In this document: positions 13,482 to 36,353 of the stretch, piece by piece | Layout of the letters: every line of letters starts with the position of its first letter | Numbering within the stretch: position 1 is the stretch's first letter | NCBI RefSeq assembly: GCF_963422355.1 | Contig: NC_085087.1 | Coordinates: forward strand, 6,979,536-7,043,535 | Length of the DNA: 64,000 bases | Direction: 5' to 3' | From: Corticium candelabrum | Taxonomy: Eukaryota > Porifera > Homoscleromorpha > Homosclerophorida > Plakinidae | Program-made: the position numbers and the translations under genes | The notes under the pieces: model-generated | Told to the model about the DNA's origin: nothing | What the model saw: the letters and a program-made list of their open reading frames with translations, nothing else | The model's database searches: none

Positions 13482-13719
13482 ATTTGCCAGTTATTGTTGT
13501 CAACCCTACGAGTATATCTTATAACAGAGAAAGATACAGTAGAACTGTCTTGTGGCTATGAAGACAGCAGGCCATTATACCTACCGTCTTCAAGTGGACA
13601 GTGAAGTTTTTGGGTTGGACAAATGTTCTTAAGGACAGATACAGTGGTCTAATGATTACATCAGTCAATAGGTCAGCTGCAGGTAGCTATGCTTGCATGG
13701 TGGGAAATGATTTTGATAG

Positions 13720-13787
<68 letters not shown>

Positions 13788-13791
13788 TGTC

Positions 13792-13824
<33 letters not shown>

Positions 13825-14011
13825 TTGTTTGTTTCTCTGTCTCTGTTATTGCCTGTCTTATCGTTTAGCTGTCTGATTTGTTTGTGTTTCACCTCATATG
13901 TTTGCCTGGTTATCAACCTGCTTCCAGCCCTTCTCAGTCATTGCACAACCAATCTCCACTGGTTAATATCAATAAAAACTACAAACTGATTGTTGCTCTA
14001 CTCTTTGACAG

Positions 14012-14282
14012 ACTTTGGAGACATCACTCTCACTCTCAGTCCAGGCACTGCTGTCGTTCAAAACACATCAGCAACAATAAAATGTATTTGTCGACGCAGT
14101 CCCACCAGCAACCGACATACAACTCATCCACAACTCCCAACGTATCACACAAACTGAGCACAACTCTAACAATCAGTTGATCTACACATTTATTGCATTG
14201 TAAAACTGGAAAGGATCTTTTACATGCACGTCCTCAAACTCAATCGGTAGCAATTGCAATACAGTTGATTTGACTGTTCAAG
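14012..14282 (+). pseudogene. Ig-domain exon, copy 1
   Basis: Acceptor TTTGACAG, donor GTATCT. It encodes an Ig-like module in broken frames. Relative to copy 2 it has one extra T after AAATGTATT and a changed GCATTGTAAAA segment that removes the expected ACK motif. The second cysteine context (SFTCTSSNSIGS) is recognisable. Confidence 0.65.
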
Positions 14283-14876
14283 GTATCTTACTTGACAAAC
14301 TTAAAGTGTCATAATTGGTTTCAATGATTTTGTTTGGTTTGTAGTTCTTCCTGCTGCTCCTCGTGTTGATATCAATAGAAATAGATTGTCTACTCATTCA
14401 GTGGAGTTTTTATGGATGTTGGGTGCTGATGGTTATTCACCCATTACAAAGTCAAAGTTACGTGTTTGGATGTCGTTTGTGGTACAACACATTCTCGTGT
14501 ATTCGACTCGGTTGTTGGGATCTCTGGTGTGTTGACGGGTCTCATTCCTGGTTCATTGTATTGATGTTTTATTGTGGCTTGTAACAAAGTGGGTGAGAGT
14601 CCCAGCAGTGAAATGTTTAATGTCACCACACATACAGCAGGTTAGTCGTCATTTTAATTCATTCAGTGATCACATATAGTCAGCAACATACAATACAAAG
14701 AGTGAAAAAAATTGTGTGAAACATGACGCATAATTACTAAAAAATTAATGATTTTTTTCAACCTTAAATCTTTATAAAACATTGATAGTTGATTGCAATA
14801 CATGTGCTTTGATAGGGTTGTTGTGCATTGTTGTATTGAATGTCAAACACGCTAGATCATAATTTATATTAATGGA

Positions 14877-15477
14877 CGTATTCGTTTGGAACTATCTTGT
14901 TAGATTTGGATAGAGTGGAAAGAGACAGGGCACGTTTACCAATCGAACAGAACTTTTCCGAAACAAGATAGATGATGCGGTAACAGAACTATGTGCATGT
15001 GTAGAATCACTCCAGTGTGGATGTTCTTTGTCATAGTTGTTTCATCTACTTTTCCACCTGTTAGAATGTCTACTAACTCTTCGGGAGTTTGTTCTGCCCC
15101 AATAAATCAGCTGCCATTCAACTTTTGCGTGGGCAATCCAGAATAAGTGCAAGTAATGGTCTGGAAATGTTAAGCAAAGCGAGCGCGTTGATTTGGAATG
15201 TCAAAGCTGGTAGAGATGCAAGTTTTACTTGTCTAGGTGCTCTTTCCATCCTTTCTATCCGTACTGATGGTAGGATAGGTTGGAAAGTCTATCCTCTCTA
15301 TTCTTATTCGGAACAGAAAAGTTACCAATCGAACAGCATAATACCTTTCCAGTCTATCCGTTTCCAGAAAGGTTTGGGAAACTGTTCATTCTATCCAGAA
15401 AAGGAAAGGTGCCCAATCAAACACGCTAGGGGGCCTTTCCACTCTATTTGTTTCTAGAAAGGTCCCAAACGAATACG
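14877..15477. mobile_element. Non-autonomous DNA transposon in Ig/FN3 copy 1 intron
   Basis: About 600 bp with ~16-bp terminal inverted repeats (CGTATTCGTTTGGAAC and GTCCCAAACGAATACG, one mismatch), present in copy 1 and absent at the paralogous position near 51680. No transposase ORF; a clear target duplication was not found, so the superfamily is open. Confidence 0.7.
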
Positions 15478-15540
15478 CTCAATTGTATCACTGATTTGCA
15501 ACATCAAATGTTTCATTTCATTTTGTGTTTTTTGCTGCAG

Positions 15541-15807
15541 CTCCTGCCAAACCTGTTCTTGATGTCAAGCCGATTTCTAGGAACGAGACGAGTGTGACAA
15601 TCCATTGGAATGTTGATTACAACGGTGGTCATGTAATAACCCAATACACAATCAGGTGGAGATCAGCAGCTTCCACTGCCTCACTACACGAAGGAACGTG
15701 GATATTAACAGGGCTGAGCAAAGGAACCAACAATTTCTTTGAGATCGAGGCAATGAATGATGTTGGACTGGATACATCAGATGTGGTTAAATATACAACA
15801 TCATGCT
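15541..15807 (+). CDS. Intact FN3 exon, Ig/FN3 copy 1
   Basis: Open exon with acceptor GCTGCAG and donor GTAAGT. The fibronectin type III hallmarks are an N-terminal Pro-rich entry, VTIHWNV, ITQYTIRWR, LTGLSKGT and FEIEAMNDVG. It is 16 codons shorter than the paralogous exon at 51737-52051, in frame; the loss falls in the C'-E region. Confidence 0.75.
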
Positions 15808-16166
15808 GTAAGTGTTTGTCAGTGTGTTTATGTCTGGTTTGTCACAAGAATCTGTGTATAGATCCTGCTGCATTGTCTTATCCTCTGATTACAAACATAC
15901 ATACATCGTCATCGTCGAGTGTCAGATATGTAGTCAACGTTCCTAGAGGCAATGGTTGTGGTGTAATAACTGACAATTGTGTTACTGATTGGGTGACAGA
16001 GAAGCATCTTAATTCAGTGTATGTTGTCCAAGATGGATTGGTGACTGTGACTGTGACAGATTTGGAAGTAGGACGTGAGTATGATGTTGTGTTGTACACT
16101 CGAAATCAGTGGGAGAAGAGAGACAAGGAGCTCGTGTGTTGTTTCAAGTAGACGAGGGTAAGCATG

Positions 16167-16170
<4 letters not shown>

Positions 16171-16251
<81 letters not shown>

Positions 16252-16254
16252 CGT

Positions 16255-16347
<93 letters not shown>
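16171..16347. repeat. (CA)n tract in Ig/FN3 copy 1
   Basis: Dinucleotide repeat with two interruptions, directly after the donor of the preceding exon. Confidence 0.9.
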
Positions 16348-16480
16348 CTCGTTCAATTAAATCTTAATGTTTTATAGATATAAATTCAACTACAGGATGT
16401 AGTCCTCATAGTTTGAATGGTTAAGTGTTTACATGTTTGTTTTTGTGTCACTGTGATCTAATTATCAGTTCTGTCTACAG

Positions 16481-17074
16481 ATGGTTTGGGCTCTGGTCAA
16501 ACTGTAGCCATTATTGTTATGTGTGTGGTCGTATTACCAGCCATTCTACTCGCTTTCATATTTTGTCTCTACAAGAAACACAGATCAAGAAAGGGTAAGA
16601 TTTGATAATGATGTCTACCCAAACTAATACTCTCATGTATCACATTTAGATGACGACGATGATGACACTCTTGATTTTGTGCCTGGAATATTCAAGCGAA
16701 CAACAACTCCACAATACGGATACGACGAATGCGATACAAAACCTCATCCTGTAATTACTATATTCAGAGCATTACTAACACATCCTGTAGATAAAATTGT
16801 TGTCAATCATTGTAGGGTCCTAATAGTGGCAGCATGTATGTTAATCTTTCTGGATCTAAGCGAAGAATTCGACAGCCTTCTTTAACGTTGGTGACCTTAC
16901 CTGGAGAATGTGAAGTCAAGAGTGGCAGTTTGCCTCTACAGAAAGTCAATATTTTGTCATCAGATTATTGTGAGAAGACTATGGAAGAGCTGCTGCAAGA
17001 ATCATATGTTGATATGAAGGCTCGAACAAGTGGCATTGTATCTAAACTGGCTTTTATCAAAACGATGGAACGAG
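16481..17074 (+). CDS. Membrane segment and juxtamembrane exons, Ig/FN3 copy 1
   Basis: Exons 16481-16594, 16650-16750 and 16816-17074 are open and phase-compatible. The first encodes a ~22-residue hydrophobic helix followed by the stop-transfer YKKHRSRKG. The second begins with an acidic DDDDDD run. The third contains SMYVNL, a possible phosphotyrosine site of the YxN type (Grb2-class SH2 consensus). This is a type I membrane protein without an enzyme domain. Confidence 0.7.
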
Positions 17075-17148
17075 GTATGTATGTATCAAGATGCAGTAAA
17101 ACGTTTGTAACTCATGGAGTTGTGCATGGACTATAGGTCATGCACACA

Positions 17149-17216
<68 letters not shown>

Positions 17217-17893
17217 AGTTGTATTTTGCTAGGAGGCCAAGTTGGTGCTTTTTAATTGAGAGCAATACCCTATGTGTTTGTGTCAAGGGTAGTAATTGCA
17301 TACACACAATGTACAACAACAGTTATACATTGTATTTGAAACAATATCTTCAGCTGTCTGTTACACACAAGAGACTAATGATTGCATTTATATCAACATC
17401 AATTATTTTCTGTGATGGCAAGATATGGCAGAGTGGTTAAAGAAAATATGCATGGCAGTACCACATGGAAGTGTTATGAGTGATATCATTACACATTTGA
17501 TGTAGTCTGTCTTACACTCTCTCTATATGGACATCATCCAGATTATGTACTACAACTGACATCATGCACTCAAAATTGAATATTTATCTAACTAAACTCT
17601 TACTTCTAGTAATGGAGTGAAGTTCTGTGTTTATAGCAATAGTTGTCCCAGTGTTGTAGGTATACTAGCATACAAGCTTTTAGAAGTCATGTATACTTTT
17701 TCTTGAGTGATGTGTTTATGGTGTAGCATCACCTGATGGAAGTCATACTCCTGCAGTGGTGAGTGTCACCTCCTCTAAGAAAGCGGGAATTGTGGATGAT
17801 GACAAGACAGCTCAATCGGTAATTTGTTTAACTTTGTCGTTCAAATTTCGACTCATGGACAGGAGGTGTATGCAAGCAATCAAATGACAAGTG

Positions 17894-17944
<51 letters not shown>

Positions 17945-18210
17945 TAATGATATAATTATGATTACTGAAAAACCCAGTTTTATGTACATTAGATTGATAG
18001 GTATTATGGCCCTATTTTAATTCAATTTTAACATTTAGCCTGTAATAGTGATCATGTTTGAAATATACTGCCATTGACAGACAAGCAGACAGACAAACAT
18101 ACAGACAGACAGACACAGGCAATGAAGAGAGTAGGTTTATTTAGATTTCATCTTATTAATAAATAAAATACATCAAGATGGTAATGTGCATATTTCTCAT
18201 TGATCTTTAG
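17075..18210. other. Introns of Ig/FN3 copy 1 with exon 17727-17818
   Basis: Contains (CA)n at about 17149-17215, the small exon 17727-17818 (Ser/Asp/Lys-rich tail piece) and an uninterrupted (GACA)n tract at 17896-17944. That tract is the empty counterpart of the retroelement insertion at about 54090-55047. A second GACA tract is at about 18077-18117. Confidence 0.65.
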
Positions 18211-18533
18211 AGTCCAGGCAGCTCGGGGTATGCTCCATGTGCTTCAGAACTGAATGACACAACTCACAGACACGAACTGAAACAAGCGTATACAATGATG
18301 TGTTGACTTCAGGTGAAGATAATCAGGAACACGATCACGTGGATATACAAACAGTCGAGCCCAACAAAAATGATGAAAATGGCCAGTTTGATGACGTTGA
18401 AAACACACACATGGAGATGAAACGGTCCGTATCCAATAACAAACAGAACGAGACAGGCAAGAAATATGAAGTCAGTAAACGAGTCTCAAGGTAGAAAGAA
18501 TCTGTCCACACTAGTGTGATGATGACAACATGG

Positions 18534-19044
18534 AACATTGGGAACAGGTTGGTAGATTAGAGTAGAGAGAAGTCATAGACATCAGTAGTTACTAATCTCT
18601 ATTCATATGCTCGCCCTATGTAAGCCATCCCCATAGATTTATAGAACTGCATGCTGGCATATCAGTAATTAATTAATAGACATATCTATTGTGCTGTAGC
18701 CTGTAGGATAGTAGACTGGTATATACACCAACTGAACTGCAGCCCATCACCATAGTAAATATTGTTACTCTATTTACCACAAATCCCATTCACTATCATT
18801 TGTACTACACAATCATAACCATTTGTACTTCTCTTTGTGACTCGTGGCACTCTATGCTCTGTCAATATATCAATGTATTTCTAAAAACAAAAGGTAAAAT
18901 GCTAAATAGTAACAGCCATATATATGTCAACTGAAAACAATGCACATCAAGAAAGACTAGTGAGTGAATAATGTGAATGTAAAGCAGGTAACGTTTGATT
19001 CCTCTTAACAAAACAACTCTGCCTACAAGTGCAGACAAAGACAG
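18534..19044. other. Region between convergent Ig/FN3 copy 1 and Roco copy 2
   Basis: AT-rich 3' flanks of two convergent genes. A comparable block is at 55678-56228. No coding signal. Confidence 0.5.
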
Positions 19045-32510
<13,466 letters not shown>

Positions 32511-33450
32511 GTGTTAACAAGGAATCTAAATAAGAACATAAAGTCACCACAGAATTTATAGACAAACAACGCTATCTTATTGATATCTACATATCTGTCA
32601 TACTACCCGTCGCATCTCTGACTGAATACAGATATGTTTTCTTTCAGTCGACAAGAGTAGGAGGGGCCAACATTAATAACTCCAGCCCCTCCCCCGTCGC
32701 TGCCTACCCGCAAAAAAGATGCACTGTGCGGTCCAACGACGAATTAAGAAATAAAAAGTGGAAGGAGATGGCTACGGGCCAAATAGGAAGGGCCAACTCA
32801 GCTTGTTGAGTCGCTGCGCGCGTTCATTGCGAGAACAGAACACGAATAGAACGTGACACAAACGCTAGAACTGCAAATACGATGCGCAAACGGATCTCAA
32901 TGAAAAGTAACCGTCGAGACGTCTCAACATTCAAACAAACGCGAGATTGAGTAGCGATGAGGGCGTGGCCTACATTGAAAAAGCAAATTTTCATCTCTTC
33001 GTTGCTCACACTGCCTCCTTCCTACCCTCTCTTGCACAAACTTCCTTCTCTCTACCGATTGCAAAAGCACGATAACCTAAAATCAACTTTCTTGTCTTGC
33101 AATGAACGTGTGACGTTGTCCATTCGCTCACATGCGATTAGAGAAACATAGACAAACGTAACTAACGTTTTAGTCGCTGAAAATTTGACGTACCGGCCGT
33201 GTAAGTGTCATAAACAATGAAGCAGAAAATGGCGGGCTGACAACGCGGCGAGACTGAGTGGTCACGTACAATCTAATTTTAATCCTGCATGCCCGGATGT
33301 GTTCATGCCCGGATATGTTCAGCCTTGATGCACACTTGATACAGAAATATTTGCTGTACATACAGCTCATCGGTGATTTTATTGAAATTATTCAAAATAT
33401 ACGCAGATACGTGTCCATGTGTCTAAACATTAGACAAGACTGGGATTTCA
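32511..33450 (-). promoter_or_regulatory. 5' region of Roco copy 2
   Basis: Corresponds to 9497-10403. 32797-33270 is almost identical to copy 1. A ~90-bp piece at about 32660-32750 is specific to this copy. No gene recognised. Confidence 0.4.
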
Positions 33451-33753
33451 CTATTTCTTGGCTTCACTCTCATTTGCTCGTCTGTCATCCAGAAAGCATG
33501 CAAGTAACTTGTCTGCAGCTGCTCCCGGTGTCAACACACCATCGACAACCAGCTCTTCATACTTTGCATAGGATTCCTGTACCGCAGGATGTCGTCTGAA
33601 GCTGCACAATTAAAACAGTTACGACTCTCAATGTACAATAGTCGGTTGCCCATGTATGGTGGAGGATAACCTGGACAGTATTTGATGTCGAATGTGATTC
33701 CACATCCAGGCTTTCTGTTGGTGATGTCGTTTTGATCCAAAGTGTCCCGACTC
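33451..33753 (-). pseudogene. Captured last two exons of MMAA
   Basis: 33753-33671 and 33601-33451 match MMAA exons 10706-10624 and 10554-10404, including acceptor, donor and stop. Both frames are open, but no upstream MMAA exon follows: homology with copy 1 ends near 33913. The first exon keeps KAWMWNHI. A non-functional remnant at the edge of the segmental duplication. Confidence 0.8.
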
Positions 33754-33782
33754 CTACAATATAAAACACACACAGACACACA

Positions 33783-33851
<69 letters not shown>

Positions 33852-33913
33852 GAGTAGAAGGATAAATAGATGGGGACCAAGGGGCATGCAGGTATTGGTT
33901 AGAGTAGCACTTT

Positions 33914-34146
33914 GTGAGGTACAGACATGGGCATAATTATGGAGCCACCCTGAACATGTGACTTAGATTAAAATATTATTGGACTTTCTCAGACACAGCA
34001 AGTACATGCATCTACAGTGACAGCTGCACTTTCTAGTAAATTAATACAAGTCTAATGGTGAGGTAACGGCTCTGCATGATTGTGTAATCCGCATGTCTGC
34101 AGGTCTGAGATTGGAGGTGATGTGTGCATCTGTGTGTGCATGGCCA
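33914..34146. other. Start of unduplicated island; nothing recognised
   Basis: Homology to copy 1 stops near 33913. AT-rich sequence without features I can name. Confidence 0.4.
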
Positions 34147-34510
34147 TTATCTAGACAAAACTTTGCACGCTGCCATTTGCTGCAATTCAGATGGCTCTTG
34201 GTATCGTCTCAGTGCTTGCAGGGTTTTGTGGCCGGTTCTGCCTTGAATGACATGTTCAGAAACTCCCGCTTGAAACAGCCTTGTCGCACTAGTAACTCGA
34301 AGAGCGTGCATGGTTGGTTCGAACCGGAAGGCCAGCTTCAGCTGTCATCACTTTCATCATTGTAGCCAACGTGTTAGGACCGATTACTTGCTTTGAATAC
34401 CAAGGACCAAATGAAGGTGTAGATAACAAAGGTTTATAATAGAATGCTTTTCGGGAAAATCCTGCTGGCAACTTACTTCTACATAGAGATACAAAATTTT
34501 TACGTGGCAA
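34147..34510 (-). pseudogene. Tyrosine recombinase (Crypton-like) remnant
   Basis: On -, 34510 to about 34312 encodes KPLLSTPSFGPWYSKQ, IGPNTLATMMK and TNH. After a frame change it continues as LRVTSATRLFQAGVSEHVI, QGRTGHKTLQALRRYQ to TAA at 34149-34147. This matches the catalytic C-terminal half of tyrosine recombinases of the Crypton / QRICH1-KIAA1958 type (H-x-x-R, GH, Y). Single frameshift near the first His; 5' part missing. The frame on - at 34602-34833 may belong to it but is not recognisable. Confidence 0.7.
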
Positions 34511-35220
34511 CGGTCACCGGCTTCTTCATTAGCGTACCTTCTAAACCACAAACCACAAAATGCTATTACCTCACAGAGTCACGTTGGAGCTTGACTATAG
34601 TTTACCTTGTGACTTTTTTGTTTGGATGCCGTAAATCACTCAGTACACCACTATGATTTTTGGATCGATCCGTGCTCGACGTAATTGTAACAGACTTTTG
34701 ACAATCCGTCTGTGGTTTGGCTGCATCTAGTTGTGAATCCTTCGTTGAGCGAAAGTCTGTCTGTCGGTACCTGCTCTTCTTGTGGAGCATCCTCGTTTCG
34801 ATTACTTCTCCGTGCTTCAAATATTCGCATCACCCGACTGTTGCAGGCAGTCGTGTTCTTGCAAATTGTACCCTTACTGTACTCGTCTTTTCAGCAAATC
34901 TGCTGTCAAGCTGCTAATACTAGTGGCATGCTTTTTTAAACCAACGCGTCTTATCTGTCGTCGTCGTCCTGGCCATTATTACGGTCTTCTTTCTGATCCG
35001 ACATCATGCTAGCAAAACACGTGGATAATATACTGTACTAATACTTTTGAACACGTGGCCTTATGGGGCCGACGTGCACGTCCACAACACTTCACAGCTG
35101 TCAAAATGTGGTTGTTTGACATAAAACTTTAGCTGTCATTGCAATACACAACCACTCTAATTCAACTTGAACAATCTATAAACTATAATTACAGTAGGAT
35201 GTTAAACATGCAACAGATAG
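34511..35220. other. No gene identified
   Basis: Several short frames on both strands, none with a family signature. A run starting MMSDQKEDRN on - at about 35007 could be a first coding exon but lacks support. Confidence 0.3.
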
Positions 35221-35331
35221 GTTAATGCATGGTAGGGTCGACCATATTCAGTTTATTCGGCTAATTATCTCGAGAAGCCTCTCGAGACCTCGGTCAATAA
35301 ACTGGATATCGTCTCCCAACCATGCATTAAC
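35221..35331. mobile_element. 111-bp foldback element
   Basis: Near-palindrome beginning GTTAATGCATGGT and ending in its inverse, with a second inverted pair (CAGTTTATT / AATAAACTG) inside. Likely a MITE or solo foldback sequence. Confidence 0.7.
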
Positions 35332-35344
35332 ATATATTTATTTA

Positions 35345-35475
35345 TTAACTTGTTGCTAGAATGTATAATTCTTTGAAAACACAAGGATGCGTCGATGTGA
35401 TTAAAGATAATTAACTAAATATCATCAATGTCCCACACTACACTTCGAATTAAGCACAAGTGACAGAAGTGACGT

Positions 35476-35573
<98 letters not shown>

Positions 35574-35765
35574 TGTGTTTATTGTCAATATTAATTAATG
35601 TATATTTATTAAATTTTGTTTATTTATTTTCATTTTCATTAATTAATCATTAGTTTAGTTGTTGCTAAAAGGTAAAGAGTAGTTCTTTGAAAACACATGG
35701 GATTATCAATGTGATTAAAGATAATTAACTAAATACCATGAATGTCCCACACTACTTCGAATTCA
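35345..35765. repeat. Direct repeat around a (GT)n tract
   Basis: About 110 bp at 35345-35456 recur at 35656-35765 (GATTAAAGATAATTAACTAA core). Between them is (GT)n at 35479-35580. Confidence 0.65.
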
Positions 35766-35837
35766 CACAGCTACGCAACTCTCGCATCACTGGAAGTTAA
35801 TAAATTAATTAACTATTGAGATGGACTATCAGTCATT

Positions 35838-36263
35838 CAGTGGCGTAGCCAGGATTTTTTTCTTACCGAGGCAAATTGATATTAATATTAATTTTTTTAT
35901 TAATATAAAAGTTACTGGGACTGATAATTCATGCATAGGCCTGAGTATAGGGACGCACTCCCACCAGTGAGCTAGATGGCAGTGACTGGGGAGCACTTGC
36001 ATGGGGGAGACTATGACACGTGATCCTACAAACTCAAACTACAACGGGGCCTCGCCCAACGTAAAACACAGTCTAGTATCCTATGCTTACCCCAAGGCCA
36101 ACTGAATAGACAGCTGCTTTCTCTTCTTCTTTGGCGGCTCTGCCATAATAAAGCACAGACACGTGATAGAAGTGTGACCTGAAAGTGACCACGTGACAAA
36201 TGCCACGCCCATTTTTCCTACCGAGGCAACTGCCTCACTGCCTCATGCCTAGCTACGCTACTG
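35838..36263. mobile_element. hAT-type MITE
   Basis: 426 bp with imperfect terminal inverted repeats CAGTGGCGTAGCCAGGA and CAGTAGCGTAGCTAGGC (inverted). Flanked on both sides by GTCATT, probably part of an 8-bp target duplication. No ORF. Confidence 0.75.
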
Positions 36264-36353
36264 GTCATTGTCATACTTTTATTAAACCGTCGCCATGCAT
36301 CTTTCGTTCCGCTAATTCGTTGTAGCGAGAGATCGATGTACGTCTCCTAGCTG

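Larger units (their letters stand above)
13482..18533 (+). pseudogene. Ig/FN3 transmembrane receptor-like gene, copy 1 (frameshifted)
   Basis: Exons by splice signals and comparison with copy 2: 13482-~13722 (Ig), 14012-14282 (Ig), 14345-14640 (FN3), 15541-15807 (FN3), 15862-16157 (FN3-like), 16481-16594 (membrane segment), 16650-16750, 16816-17074, 17727-17818, and from 18211 (tail). Predicted type I surface protein with two Ig and about three FN3 modules, one membrane span and a cytoplasmic tail with a YVNL motif. Damage: the first Ig exon has indels and loses its end to a (TG)n tract; 1-bp type frameshifts occur in Ig 2 and FN3 1; FN3 2 lacks 48 bp present in copy 2; FN3 3 runs into a stop; the last exon stops early at about 18304. 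No kinase domain. Pseudogene is my preferred reading; consensus base errors are the alternative. Confidence 0.65.

Noticed and set aside
12972-13524. Cys-Leu-Ser-Val-rich frames (also 47762-49124, 49738-50155, 61683-62024)
   Set aside because: These are (TGTC)n or (GACA)n translation; mirrored Arg-Gln-Thr-Asp frames exist on the other strand.
34602-34833. Gene with a Lys/Arg/Ser-rich product on -
   Set aside because: Short frame without homology, possibly upstream debris of the tyrosine recombinase remnant.
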